This document shows positions 53,971-63,953 of a stretch of 64,000 bases of DNA, one piece after another. A program made the translations under genes and the position numbers. Position 1 is the stretch's first letter. The number at the start of each line of letters is the position of its first letter. The stretch spans positions 1-64,000 of the forward strand of contig JANWVR010000103.1 in assembly GCA_025056735.1 (NCBI GenBank), read 5' to 3'. Origin of the DNA: Saprospiraceae bacterium (GTDB taxonomy: Bacteria; Bacteroidota; Bacteroidia; Chitinophagales; Saprospiraceae). Below the pieces are notes generated by a model, which had not been told where the DNA came from, made no database searches, and saw nothing but the letters and a program-made list of their open reading frames with translations.

Positions 53971-55485
53971 TCACCACTTCTCCTCGTCGTACTCCACCAA
54001 ATACGTCCGAACCTCCACACCCTCCAGCTCCTCCACGCCCTCCTTTACCACCTCCGGGTAGCGGACGTTGTTCGGACAAAAAACCAAGTAAATACCCACC
54101 CGCTGACCCAAACTGCGGCAGTAGTACGCCAACTGACGCTTGCCCTCCACAAACTGACGCTCGTAGTAGTAAATCTTTGTCTCAATCAGGTATTCCTCAC
54201 CTTTGACGTTGATAATCAAATCACTGCGGCCCAAACCCGTATGCGCCTCCCGATAACTCTTACCGCCCACCGCCTGCAAAAACGCCTGGACGTAGGTCTC
54301 AAAACTGTACACCAACGCGCTCTCCGGGATGGATACATACCGACCTTCAGCATCCTTCTCCCGAAAAGCATGAAAACCTCGGCGCTTCACATACGCCTTG
54401 TAGCCTTCGATGAGATTGTCCAACCGCAAACGCCCGCCGGCATCGAACAACTCGCTCAGCGCCAAACTGCGCAAAATGCCCTCCTTCTCGCCGTTGGTGT
54501 ACGGGTAAAAAGCATCGTACAGCCGCTTCTGGTAAAACGGCACCCAAAAGGTTACGTTCCCTTCGTCATCTTTCTTGATCAAACCGTTGGTATGCAGCAA
54601 CTTGATGGCTGGCCGGTCTATCCGAAACGGAATCTTATCCTCCGTAAACAGCAAGCGCTCCACAAACGCCCGCTCTTCTCTGGCCTTGTTGAGGATGTTC
54701 TCAAAGTTCTTGTCTATGGCCTCCGTCAGATACCACTCCTCCACCTTTAGGTAGTGCTCTATCGTCAGCGGAGACACGTTTGCATAGCGCCGCACCAACT
54801 GATAAGCAAAGCCATTGACCAAACCCGGCTGACCAGCTGTAACCTGGTAAATCTTCTCCTTCACCGCCGCGTCGAACAACTGGCCCGTCTCTGCCTCGTG
54901 CTGGCCCAGCAGTTCAAACACCTCTTCCTCAGTGAAATAGGGCAAATCCAGGTTGTCCGCGATGTTGAACGGACTGGCGTTGTCGCTCACCACGCCCAAA
55001 ATGTTCGTTACGCCCACCAAAATGACGCTCTTTAAGGCATGCTGCTGACGCGAGTGATACGCATTGCGAATGGAATGCAGAAAAACGCCAAAATAATCCG
55101 GATTGATGCCCTCTACCTCGTCCACAATGAGCACCCACTTCTGGCCTCGCGTCCGCTCTATTTTCAAAAAAATATCGGCTAAATTAAGGCCCTCAAAGTT
55201 TTCGCCCCAACCATCCTGTAGCGCAAAGACCATTCGTCTCAGAAACGACTCAATGGGAAACGCGCCGTAATTCTCAAAATTAACATGAGCAACCTTATGG
55301 CCACCCGCTGCTAAGTGTCCGGCTAATTGCAAGAAATACGTGCTCTTGCCCGTCTGCCGAGGCGCCCAAATGGTGAAATACCGCTCCTGCTCCACCATGC
55401 GCAAGCCCTCCGCTATCTGCGGACGACGCTCAATGGTGTAGTGCCGCTCCGGTATGTTCGGGCCCGATGTATTGAACTCCCTCAT
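53971..55485 (-). CDS. AAA-like ATPase with C-terminal PD-(D/E)XK-like nuclease region
   Basis: 504 aa; Walker A IWAPRQTGKSTYFLQLAG; Walker B-like KWVLIVDEVEGI; C-terminal GRSDLIINVKGEEYLIETKIYYYE (D-xn-ExK). Confidence 0.82.
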   Translation of the reverse strand: MREFNTSGPNIPERHYTIERRPQIAEGLRMVEQERYFTIWAPRQTGKSTYFLQLAGHLAAGGHKVAHVNFENYGAFPIESFLRRMVFALQDGWGENFEGLNLADIFLKIERTRGQKWVLIVDEVEGINPDYFGVFLHSIRNAYHSRQQHALKSVILVGVTNILGVVSDNASPFNIADNLDLPYFTEEEVFELLGQHEAETGQLFDAAVKEKIYQVTAGQPGLVNGFAYQLVRRYANVSPLTIEHYLKVEEWYLTEAIDKNFENILNKAREERAFVERLLFTEDKIPFRIDRPAIKLLHTNGLIKKDDEGNVTFWVPFYQKRLYDAFYPYTNGEKEGILRSLALSELFDAGGRLRLDNLIEGYKAYVKRRGFHAFREKDAEGRYVSIPESALVYSFETYVQAFLQAVGGKSYREAHTGLGRSDLIINVKGEEYLIETKIYYYERQFVEGKRQLAYYCRSLGQRVGIYLVFCPNNVRYPEVVKEGVEELEGVEVRTYLVEYDEEKW

Positions 55486-55502
55486 TACCTTGCCTTTGCG
55501 CT

Positions 55503-55510
55503 CAAAGGTA
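55503..55510 (-). promoter_or_regulatory. Bacteroidota -7 element (TACCTTTG) upstream of the AAA/PD-(D/E)XK gene
   Basis: CAAAGGTA on + strand, 18 nt upstream of the ATG. Confidence 0.55.
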
Positions 55511-55525
55511 CGTTGAGGCCGTAAA

Positions 55526-55921
55526 ATGGTAGCGTATCGAGCAGCGCCCCGCAGAGATGTCGCCTTAGCTGAAAACGCTCGGCGGCTTACTTTTGCCGAT
55601 GTGAAACCGGTAGCGTTGCTTTTTTGTCTCCATTTTTATGGCATTTTAAGCGTAGGTCTGGCGCAGCCCATGCCTGCGGATGTCAAGCAGGTGATGGGCA
55701 GATATGCCTGCACGACCTGCCATGCTTTTGAGGTGCGCTTAGTTGGCCCCAGCTGGCGGGAACTGGCCAAGCGCAACTACACGCCTAAGCAGTTGGCCGC
55801 GCTTATGCGCAAACCGCAGCCCGAGAACTGGCCCAATTACCCGCCCATGGAACCCGTTCCAACATTCACGAATGCCGACGCTAAAATCATTGCCGACTGG
55901 CTCAAACAGCTTAAAAACTGA
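55526..55921 (+). CDS. Mono-heme c-type cytochrome
   Basis: PMPADVKQVMGRYACTTCHAFEVRLVGPSWRELAKRNY; the start may be the internal GTG before KPVALLFCLHFYGILSVGLAQ. Confidence 0.85.
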   Translation: MVAYRAAPRRDVALAENARRLTFADVKPVALLFCLHFYGILSVGLAQPMPADVKQVMGRYACTTCHAFEVRLVGPSWRELAKRNYTPKQLAALMRKPQPENWPNYPPMEPVPTFTNADAKIIADWLKQLKN

Positions 55922-55928
55922 CATAATT

Positions 55929-57488
55929 ATGCAACGAAAAGAAACCTTCAGCGCCGAAATAGTCAAAGGATACACCTTTAGCGGACCCTCCTTTGTGTTG
56001 GGCGGCGCCATGCTCGACGGCGAAGCCATCCCGGGCGTCCAGGTAAAAATACCCTTGCGCACCATGAACCGCCACGGCCTCATTGCGGGCGCTACGGGAA
56101 CGGGTAAGACCAAAACCCTGCAGGCCATTGCCGAACAGTTAGCGGCCCACGGTGTGCCTTCCTTGCTCATGGACATCAAGGGCGACCTCTCTGGGATTGC
56201 CATGCCCGGCACAGAGAACCCGAAGATTGCCGAGCGCGTCGCCAAAATCGGTATTGACTGGAAACCATCGCGCAATACGGTGGAGTTCCTTACGCTATCC
56301 GAAGAAAAGGGCGCTCGCCTGCGCGCTACGGTGAGCGAGTTTGGCCCGGTGCTCTTCAGCCGCATCCTGGGCCTCAACGACACCCAGGGAGGCGTGGTAG
56401 CCGTTATCTTCAAATTCTGCGACGACCACGGGCTGCCCTTGCTCGACCTCAAGGACTTCAAAAAAGTGCTCCAGTATCTGGGCAACGAAGGTAAAGAGGC
56501 CATTGAGGCCGAGTACGGACAGTTCAGCGCCGCCAGCGCCGCCACTATCTTGCGCAAGGTCATCGAACTGGAGCAGCAGGGGGCAGACCGCTTCTTTGGC
56601 GAACTGTCCTTCGACGTGCAAGACCTCTGCCGCACCGATGAAAACGGCCGCGGAGTGATGCACATCGTCCGCCTGACCGACATCCAGGACCGGCCCAAGC
56701 TATTCAGCACCTTTATGCTCCAGATGCTGGCTGAGATTTACGCCTCCTTCCCCGAAGAAGGCGACCTCGACCAGCCGAAGTTGTGCATTTTTATTGATGA
56801 AGCGCACTTAGTCTTCCAGGAAGCCACGCCAGCGCTGATGCAACAAATGGAGGCCATCATCAAACTTATCCGCTCCAAAGGGGTAGGTATCTTTTTCATC
56901 ACGCAAAACCCGGTGGACATTCCGGAAAGCATCCTGGCCCAATTGGGCCTCAAGGTGCAACACGCCCTGCGCGCTTTTACCGCTAAAGACCGCAAAGCCA
57001 TCAAATTAGCCGCCGAAAACTACCCCATTACGCAATGGTACAAAACAGAAGACGTGCTGACGCATCTGGGTATTGGCGAAGCGTTGGTGAGCGCCCTGAA
57101 CGAAAAGGGCATCCCTACGCCACTGGCCCACGTGCTGGTGCGCCCGCCCGAAACGCGCATGGACGTACTGACGCCCGCGGAGATTGATCAGATTATTGCC
57201 CAGTCGAAACTGGTACGCAAGTACAACCAGGAGATTGACCGCCAAAGCGCATACGAAATCTTGTCAGAGAAAATACAGGAGGCGCAGGAGCGCACGCCGC
57301 AAAAGGAGACGCCCGCCTCGCGCCCGGCGCGGCAGGAGAAGAGCGTGTTTGAGCAGGTGCTCGACAGCCCCACGACGCGCCAGATAGGCAACACCATCGT
57401 GCGCGAGCTGACGCGCGGCCTGCTGGGCGTCCTGGGCGTAGGCGGCAACAGTACCCGCCGGCGCAAGAGCAGTAGAGGATGGCTGTAG
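55929..57488 (+). CDS. HerA-like/DUF853 ATPase
   Basis: Start MQRKETFSAEIVKGYTFSGPSF; RHGLIAGATGTGKTKTLQAIAEQL; LLMDIKGDLSGIA; LCIFIDEAHLVFQEA; GVGIFFITQNPVDIPESILAQLGLKVQHALRAFTAKDRKAIK. Confidence 0.94.
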   Translation: MQRKETFSAEIVKGYTFSGPSFVLGGAMLDGEAIPGVQVKIPLRTMNRHGLIAGATGTGKTKTLQAIAEQLAAHGVPSLLMDIKGDLSGIAMPGTENPKIAERVAKIGIDWKPSRNTVEFLTLSEEKGARLRATVSEFGPVLFSRILGLNDTQGGVVAVIFKFCDDHGLPLLDLKDFKKVLQYLGNEGKEAIEAEYGQFSAASAATILRKVIELEQQGADRFFGELSFDVQDLCRTDENGRGVMHIVRLTDIQDRPKLFSTFMLQMLAEIYASFPEEGDLDQPKLCIFIDEAHLVFQEATPALMQQMEAIIKLIRSKGVGIFFITQNPVDIPESILAQLGLKVQHALRAFTAKDRKAIKLAAENYPITQWYKTEDVLTHLGIGEALVSALNEKGIPTPLAHVLVRPPETRMDVLTPAEIDQIIAQSKLVRKYNQEIDRQSAYEILSEKIQEAQERTPQKETPASRPARQEKSVFEQVLDSPTTRQIGNTIVRELTRGLLGVLGVGGNSTRRRKSSRGWL

Positions 57489-57605
57489 GTCAGCCATTGA
57501 AGGCCTCATCTTCCTTCACATTGCGTATATCGCCGATTTAGAGGCAAGGCGAGGCTACGAAATTACGCCATCCTTGTTTATTGGTAAGACAAAACGAAAC
57601 CACGC

Positions 57606-58910
57606 ATGCCCGACACCCATCCATCCTCTGCATTTGCGAAAAACGACCGCCGCCTCATCAACGGCTGGGCGTTTTTTGACTGGGCCAACAGCGCCTACGC
57701 TTTAGTCATCACGGTAGCCATTTTCCCGCCCTATTTCTTAGCCTTAGCACCTGACCGCGTGAACATCGGCGGGGCAAGCATCCGCGACGAGTCGCTCATG
57801 GCCTGGTGCATATCGCTGGCCTATTTAGTCATTGCGGCGGTATCGCCTATTCTCTCGGGCATCGCGGACTACGGCGGACGCAAGATGCGCTTCATGCGCT
57901 CGTTTACGCTGTTGGGGTCGCTGGCGTGTATGAGCCTCTTTTTTTTCAGCAGCCCAGAGAGCCTTTGGGTAGGCGTGCTTGGCTTTGTGCTGGCGACGGT
58001 GGGCTTTGCCGGCGGCATCGTGTTTTATAATGCCTATCTGCCCGATATTGCCACGGAAGACCGCTATGATGCCGTCAGCGCTCGCGGGTTCATCTTCGGC
58101 TTTGCGGGCAGTGTGTTGCTCTTGCTGGCCAATCTGGCCATGGTTCTTCAGTATCAGGCCCTGGGCTTTCCTTCCGAAACGGCAGCCATTCGCTGGGCCT
58201 TTGTGAGCGTGGGTGTATGGTGGTTGGGCTTTGCCCAAATCCCGTTTCGGCGCCTGCCGCCCGACCGCCCCGGCATTATGCCGGCGGGCGTGCTAAAAAA
58301 GGGCTATGAGGAAATCCGAAAAGCCTTCGGCATCCTGCGCCAGAGCGGCAACACAACGCGCTTTCTGGTCAGCTTCTTTTGCTACAACGCCGGCGTGCAG
58401 GCCATCCTTTTTCTGGCCTCCAGCTTTGCTGACAAGGAGATGCGGATGGAAAAATCACGCCTCATTGCGCTGGTGCTGATCCTGCAGTTGGTCGCCATTG
58501 CCGGCGCCCATTTGTCTGCGCGGCTGTCGGCCTGGAAGGGCAATCGCGCCTCGCTGCTGACGATGCTGGCCGTTTGGACGGTCATTTGCCTGCTCGGCTA
58601 CGACGTGCGCACCGAAACAGAGGTCTTTTTGCTGGGCGGAGCCATCGGCTTAGTCATGGGCGGCACGCAGGCGCTTTCGCGGAGCACCTATGCCAAGTTC
58701 CTGCCGGAGGAAACTGCGGAAACAACTTCGTTTTTCAGCTTTTACGACGTCATGGATAAAGTGTCTACCGTTTTTGGGACGCTGGTCTTTGGCTTGGTGG
58801 CGCAACTGTTCGGAGGCATGCGCGCCAGCGTGTTGGTGCTGAGCGGGCTTTTTGTGATTAGCATTGCGCTGATGCTCGCTGTGCGCGTGCGCCGCATGAG
58901 CGCTCCCTGA
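57606..58910 (+). CDS. MFS transporter (UMF1/Atg22-like)
   Basis: 434 aa; INGWAFFDWANSAYALVITVAIFPPYF; PILSGIADYGGRKMRFM; GLVMGGTQALSRSTYAKFLPEE. Confidence 0.93.
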   Translation: MPDTHPSSAFAKNDRRLINGWAFFDWANSAYALVITVAIFPPYFLALAPDRVNIGGASIRDESLMAWCISLAYLVIAAVSPILSGIADYGGRKMRFMRSFTLLGSLACMSLFFFSSPESLWVGVLGFVLATVGFAGGIVFYNAYLPDIATEDRYDAVSARGFIFGFAGSVLLLLANLAMVLQYQALGFPSETAAIRWAFVSVGVWWLGFAQIPFRRLPPDRPGIMPAGVLKKGYEEIRKAFGILRQSGNTTRFLVSFFCYNAGVQAILFLASSFADKEMRMEKSRLIALVLILQLVAIAGAHLSARLSAWKGNRASLLTMLAVWTVICLLGYDVRTETEVFLLGGAIGLVMGGTQALSRSTYAKFLPEETAETTSFFSFYDVMDKVSTVFGTLVFGLVAQLFGGMRASVLVLSGLFVISIALMLAVRVRRMSAP

Positions 58911-58928
58911 GGCTTATACAAAAAAAAA

Positions 58929-58952
58929 CCGCGGCGCTCGTTTGCGCCGCGG
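58929..58952. terminator. Terminator hairpin between convergent genes
   Basis: CCGCGGCGC-TCGTTT-GCGCCGCGG; long U-run on the - strand (AAAAAAAA at 58920-58928 on +). Confidence 0.85.
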
Positions 58953-59266
58953 CGGTTTCCCGTATAATCTCATGAAAAGTCGCAAATCTGTGGGTCAACG
59001 ATCACCGCTTCTTGTCTCTCAGCCGCCGTTCCTCTTCATTGACGATACAAAAGTGCGGCGGTAACAACCGGTGGTAAAGAACAAAAAAAAGCGTTTGTTT
59101 TGGAATTATTTAAAGACCTTCTCGACTCATTTTTTCTTAAATATCAGAAAAACAAGCTGTTATGCCTTTTTATAGAAGCGGAAATGGCGACGGTTTGTTG
59201 ATGAAAAAGCCCGGAAAGGGCATAAATTTTTTTAAAAAAAATCTTTCAGAGGGGTTTTAGCCGCCT

Positions 59267-60823
59267 TTATTGAGTGTGTCCGACCTCCTTGTGCCTTACC
59301 TCGGGCCGCATTTGCGGGAAGAAGAGCACTTCCTGGATGGTGGTTTGGCCGGTGAAGATCATGGCTAAGCGGTCAATGCCGAAGCCGATGCCGGCGGTGG
59401 GGGGCATGCCGTATTCTAAGGCACGGAGGAAGTCTTCGTCCATGGCCATGGCTTCTTCGTCGCCGCGTTCGGCCCAGCGGCGTTGTTCTTCGAAGCGTTG
59501 GCGCTGGTCTAAGGGGTCGTTGAGCTCTGAGTAGGCGTTGGCTACTTCTTTGCCGTTGACGTAGAGTTCGAAGCGCTCCACTAAGCCGGGTTTGCTGCGG
59601 TGCTTTTTGGTCAGGGGCGACATTTCGATAGGGTAATCTAAGATAAAGGTGGGCTGGATAAGGTGTTTTTCCACCTTTTCGCTGAAGATTTCATCCAAAA
59701 GTTGGGCGGCGCCCATGCTGGCGTCGGTTTCGATGTTGTGCTGGTCGCAGTAGGCGCGCAGGTCGCGTTCGCTGGCGGTTTCGATGTCTAAGCCGGTGTA
59801 TTGGCGGATGGCCTCGGCCATGGTGAAGCGCGCATAGGGGCCGGCGAAGTTGAGCCGGTGCTCGCCGTAGGGGATGATGGCCGAGTGGTCTTCGTTCAGG
59901 GCGCGGGCAACGCGCTCGAGCATTTGCTCGGTTACGCCCATGAGCCAATGGTAGTCTTTGTAGGCCACATAAAACTCCATGAGTGTGAACTCGGGGTTGT
60001 GCGTGCGGTCAATGCCTTCGTTTCGGAAAACTTTGGCGAACTCATAGACGCCATCGAAACCGCCGACGATGAGGCGCTTGAGATACAGCTCGTTGGAGAT
60101 GCGCAGGTACAGCGGCATGTCCAGCGCATTGTGGTGCGTGACGAAGGGCCGTGCCAGCGCGCCGCCATAGACGGGCTGCAGGATGGGCGTTTCTACTTCA
60201 AGCAGGCCCAGTTCGTCCAAGTAGGCCCGCATGGTGCGGATCATCTTGCTGCGTTTGATGAAAATCTGGCGGTATTCGGGGTTGACCGTCAGGTCCACAT
60301 AGCGCATGCGGTGGCGCAGCTCCGGATCGGTGAAGGCGTCGTGGACGTTGCCCTCGGCGTCGCGCTTAACGATGGGCAGGGGGCGCAAGCTTTTGGAGAG
60401 CAACTTCAGCTCCTGGACGTGTACCGTTACTTCGCCAGTGCGAGTTTTGAAGGCGAAGCCGCGCACGCCGATGTAGTCGCCCAAATCGAGCAGTTTTTTG
60501 ATGACGATATCGAAGAAGGGGGCTTCGTCGCCCTGCACAAATTCGTCGCGGCGCACGTAGAGTTGGATGCGTCCGCTGCTGTCTTGCAGATTCATGAACA
60601 GGGCCTTGCCGGCTTCGCGCACAGCCATTAGGCGCCCAGCCAGCGAGACATCCTGGTAGTTCAGGCGGTTTTTGGTACCATCTTCCAAAATCTCCTCCTG
60701 GTAGTTGGCAGCGATGTCGGCGGCGAAGGCCGTTACCTCAAAGGCTTCTGCCGGGTAGGGGTCAATGCCCATGTCGCGCAATTTGTGCAGCGCTTCGCGT
60801 CGGATGAGTTCTTGATCGGTCAT
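59267..60823 (-). CDS. lysS: Lysyl-tRNA synthetase, class II
   Basis: 518 aa; MRYVDLTVNPEYRQIFIKRSKMIRTMRAYLDELGLLEVETPILQPVYGGALARPFVTHHNALDMPLYLRISNELYLKRLIVGGFDGVYE; GIGFGIDRLAMIFT. Confidence 0.97.
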   Translation of the reverse strand: MTDQELIRREALHKLRDMGIDPYPAEAFEVTAFAADIAANYQEEILEDGTKNRLNYQDVSLAGRLMAVREAGKALFMNLQDSSGRIQLYVRRDEFVQGDEAPFFDIVIKKLLDLGDYIGVRGFAFKTRTGEVTVHVQELKLLSKSLRPLPIVKRDAEGNVHDAFTDPELRHRMRYVDLTVNPEYRQIFIKRSKMIRTMRAYLDELGLLEVETPILQPVYGGALARPFVTHHNALDMPLYLRISNELYLKRLIVGGFDGVYEFAKVFRNEGIDRTHNPEFTLMEFYVAYKDYHWLMGVTEQMLERVARALNEDHSAIIPYGEHRLNFAGPYARFTMAEAIRQYTGLDIETASERDLRAYCDQHNIETDASMGAAQLLDEIFSEKVEKHLIQPTFILDYPIEMSPLTKKHRSKPGLVERFELYVNGKEVANAYSELNDPLDQRQRFEEQRRWAERGDEEAMAMDEDFLRALEYGMPPTAGIGFGIDRLAMIFTGQTTIQEVLFFPQMRPEVRHKEVGHTQ

Positions 60824-60849
60824 GTTGTGAGCGATGTCTCAGCAGTTTG

Positions 60850-61518
60850 TTATTCAGGTAGATAAGCAATGATGTCGCGGTTGCCGCGCACGGTTTGATC
60901 CATAGTTATGTTCAATCGGGCATTGAGCGGGAGGAACAGGTCCACGCGCGAACCGAATTTGATAAAGCCCATGTCGTCGCCCTGGCGGACTGTCTGGCCT
61001 TCGGTCACGTACCATTTAATGCGTCGGGCTACGGCGCCGGCTATCTGACGCATGAGGATCTGGTGCTCGCCGGTGTCGTACACCACCGTGGTGTGTTCGT
61101 TTTCGGTGCTGCTTTTGGGGTGCCAGGCCACCAGGTATTTGCCCGGGTGGTAGCGGAAGTAGCGCACCACACCGCCCACAGGATTGCGGTTGACGTGCAC
61201 GTTGAGCGGCGACATGAAGATGGAGACCTGGAGGCGTTTTTCGCCAAAATACTCCGTCTCGATGACCTCTTCGATAGCGCAAATGCGCCCATCTGCAGGC
61301 GCGTACACAAGGCGGTTGTCGGCCCGCTCAAGGGTGCGCACCGGGTTGCGGAAAAACTGCACGAAAAAACCGTAAACGATCAGCGACAGCGCAAGCACGG
61401 GCCAGAAATAGGCCGAGCCAGCAACGCGCAATGCGATATTGAGAAGCAAAAGAAAAAGCCCGACTGCTGTCAGGATGGCGAAGCCCTCTCGGTGGAGGCG
61501 TATGAACATGTCCATCAT
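60850..61518 (-). CDS. Phosphatidylserine decarboxylase family protein
   Basis: Probable start MMDMFIRLHREGF; FFRNPVRTLERADNRLVYAPADGRICAIEEVIETEYFGEKRLQVSIFMSPLNVHVNRNPVGG; C-terminal MGFIKFGSRVDLFLP. Confidence 0.92.
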   Translation of the reverse strand: MMDMFIRLHREGFAILTAVGLFLLLLNIALRVAGSAYFWPVLALSLIVYGFFVQFFRNPVRTLERADNRLVYAPADGRICAIEEVIETEYFGEKRLQVSIFMSPLNVHVNRNPVGGVVRYFRYHPGKYLVAWHPKSSTENEHTTVVYDTGEHQILMRQIAGAVARRIKWYVTEGQTVRQGDDMGFIKFGSRVDLFLPLNARLNITMDQTVRGNRDIIAYLPE

Positions 61519-61799
61519 TTTCGGGCGCGAAGGTCGGCAATTCGCGGGATAGGGCAATTGGATGCCTGTTTTTCCATGAGCAGAAGCTCCAGAGACGCAA
61601 CAGGGTTTCAGCAGTATGCAGGGCAATAGGTTGGCGCCTATGTTTCACTTTTGAAGATTTGCCATTCCATAAAAAATACGCATTTTTCTTTTTTAATGCC
61701 TGTAAAATGCGCCCAATGACCAAGATCACAGTACGGTATAACGCAGGTCAATAGGCGCTCTTTTTTCATGCCGGTACATTTGTTCCAAAATAATTCGAA

Positions 61800-62369
61800 G
61801 TGAGAGGAAAAATAGCCATCTTATTTGCGTTTGCCTGCTCGCATGTTTTTGCTCAGGGGCGGTTTGAAGCGGTCAGTTTTGCGATGACGATTAAGGGCAC
61901 CTCTAACTTGCACGATTGGGAGTCGAGCGTCAAAGAGCTAAAAGCCAACGGTTTAATGAAGACCGATGCCTCGGGGCTTCAGTCCATTCAATCGCTCACT
62001 GTGGAAATCCCAGTGAAGTCTATCAAAAGTACAAAGGGTACAGTGATGGACAATAAGACCTACGATGCTTTCAATGCCAACGAAAACCCATTTATCACCT
62101 ATAAATTAGAGCAAGCCACAGTAAGTAAGAGAGGCGACGGTTACGAGGTGGTCGCCTCAGGTAAGCTGAGCATGGCCGGCGTGACGAACAAAATTGACCT
62201 GAGCGTGCGCGGCAAGAGCGAAGGCGATGGTAGCCTTACGTTCAGCGGCTCGAAAAAACTAAAGCTTTCCGATTTCAAGATGAAGCGCCCGTCTGCATTG
62301 ATGGGTACTATCACTGTAGGCGATGAGGTAGAGGTCATTTTTAGAGTGACGCTGAAGTCTACGGGATAA
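61800..62369 (+). CDS. YceI-like domain protein
   Basis: 189 aa, GTG start; signal peptide; FAMTIKGTSNLHDWESSVKELKANG; FITYKLEQATVSKRGDGYEVVASGKLSMAGVTNKIDL. Confidence 0.88.
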   Translation: MRGKIAILFAFACSHVFAQGRFEAVSFAMTIKGTSNLHDWESSVKELKANGLMKTDASGLQSIQSLTVEIPVKSIKSTKGTVMDNKTYDAFNANENPFITYKLEQATVSKRGDGYEVVASGKLSMAGVTNKIDLSVRGKSEGDGSLTFSGSKKLKLSDFKMKRPSALMGTITVGDEVEVIFRVTLKSTG

Positions 62370-62433
62370 AACACAATGCTTTCTCTTCTGAAGTCTTAAC
62401 CACTTATTTCACAACAAACCAACTTCCACTTCT

Positions 62434-63897
62434 ATGAAAAACAACTTGACACTCTCGGCACTGGCACTTTTACTGAGTGCTACCTGGGCACTGGCCCAAC
62501 AACCACAACTCCAATACTACCGGGGATGGGACAAAGAGGCCATTAACATCTTTGAGCCGTCTAAAAAGGCAGAACAGCCGGAATACACAGGCTTCAAGAT
62601 TCGCATTGGAGGCGCATTTACGCAGGATTTTCAGCGATTTAAAAATGAGAATGCGGCCTTCTATGTGCCTACTTCGGCCACCAACCCGGAAAACAAGAAC
62701 TTCTTGTATGGTTCTATCAAGGCTGAGGACTCAACGTCGTCTATCTTGTCCGGCTTCAACCTCGCGATGGCCAACCTGAACCTTGACATGCAAATTGGCG
62801 ACGGTATTCGGGTCTGTTTGGAGAACTACATGTCGTCGCGCCACCATTTAGAGTTTTGGGTAAAAGGGGGCTACATTCAGATTGACAAGCTGCCGATGTT
62901 CAACAACCCGAAGTGGTTCACCGACTATCTGCGCGTCAAAATCGGGCACTTCCAGCCGAATTTTGGCGACATGCAGTTCCGCCGCTCCGACGGGGGCAAT
63001 ACGATGTTCAATCCCTTTGTAGAGAATGGTATCCTCGATGCTTTCACGACGGAGATTGGAGGTGAAGTATATGTCTTCCCCGTGGATGGTTTCATGGTCA
63101 TGGGCGGTATCACCTCTGGCTTTATCAACGGCAACATCCTGAAAACACCGGATGCCATCAACAACTTTGGCGTGGTACCCACCAAGCGCTCGCCTTCTAT
63201 TTTTGGTAAAGTGGCCTACGACAAGCAGCTGAACGACGACCTCCGCCTTCGCTTGTCGGCATCGTTCTACAACAACCCTAACTCGTCGCGCAACACACTG
63301 TTTGCGGGCGACCGCACGGGTTCGCACTACTTTGGCATCATGGAGCCGGCCAAAATCAACGGCATACCGATTTCTATCGGCACCACGCCCTCGAACCCTG
63401 CCGTGCAAAGCGGCCCGAACTTCACTTCTGGCCGCTTCGACCCGGGCTTCGCCAACCGCATCAGCGCCATCTCCATCAGCCCCTTCATCAAGTTTAAGGG
63501 CTTAGAGATTTTCGGTTCGTACGACATTGCTAACGGCGCTGTATATGCCGACACGGTGCGCGGCGAATGGAAAAACCGCTCCTTCAATCAGCTGATCGGC
63601 GAAGTGGTGTATCGCTTCCTGCCCAACGAGCAGATGTACGTAGGCAGCCGATACATCCGAGTAACCGGCGAACCCAACGGCATTCGTTACAGCGCCGCCG
63701 ACACCGACAAGACTGCAGGCGCTCAGGCAGAGGTCACCATTGACCGCTTGGCCTTCGTAGCCGGCTGGTTCCCGACCAAAAATTTGCTTCTTAAGTTTGA
63801 ATACATGATTCAGAACTACAAAGACTTCCCCAAACGCGACTATCGCTATGAGGGCAAAGTCAGTGGCTTCGTCATTGAAGCCGTGATCGGGTTCTGA
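62434..63897 (+). CDS. Outer-membrane porin-like beta-barrel protein
   Basis: 487 aa; signal peptide MKNNLTLSALALLLSATWALAQ; GFKIRIGGAFTQDFQRF; WFTDYLRVKIGHFQPNFGDMQFRRSDGGN; C-terminal aromatic end GFVIEAVIGF. Confidence 0.7.
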   Translation: MKNNLTLSALALLLSATWALAQQPQLQYYRGWDKEAINIFEPSKKAEQPEYTGFKIRIGGAFTQDFQRFKNENAAFYVPTSATNPENKNFLYGSIKAEDSTSSILSGFNLAMANLNLDMQIGDGIRVCLENYMSSRHHLEFWVKGGYIQIDKLPMFNNPKWFTDYLRVKIGHFQPNFGDMQFRRSDGGNTMFNPFVENGILDAFTTEIGGEVYVFPVDGFMVMGGITSGFINGNILKTPDAINNFGVVPTKRSPSIFGKVAYDKQLNDDLRLRLSASFYNNPNSSRNTLFAGDRTGSHYFGIMEPAKINGIPISIGTTPSNPAVQSGPNFTSGRFDPGFANRISAISISPFIKFKGLEIFGSYDIANGAVYADTVRGEWKNRSFNQLIGEVVYRFLPNEQMYVGSRYIRVTGEPNGIRYSAADTDKTAGAQAEVTIDRLAFVAGWFPTKNLLLKFEYMIQNYKDFPKRDYRYEGKVSGFVIEAVIGF

Positions 63898-63913
63898 TAC
63901 GGTTTCGGAGGAT

Positions 63914-63953
63914 GGGAAGGTTTCGATGTGAGACGCCGCCTCGAAACCTTCCC
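63914..63953 (+). terminator. Terminator-like hairpin after the porin-like gene
   Basis: GGGAAGGTTTCGA (63914-63926) / TCGAAACCTTCCC (63941-63953); no U-run. Confidence 0.5.

Noticed and set aside
59801-60631. 276-aa + strand ORF
   Set aside because: Lies entirely antisense to lysS.
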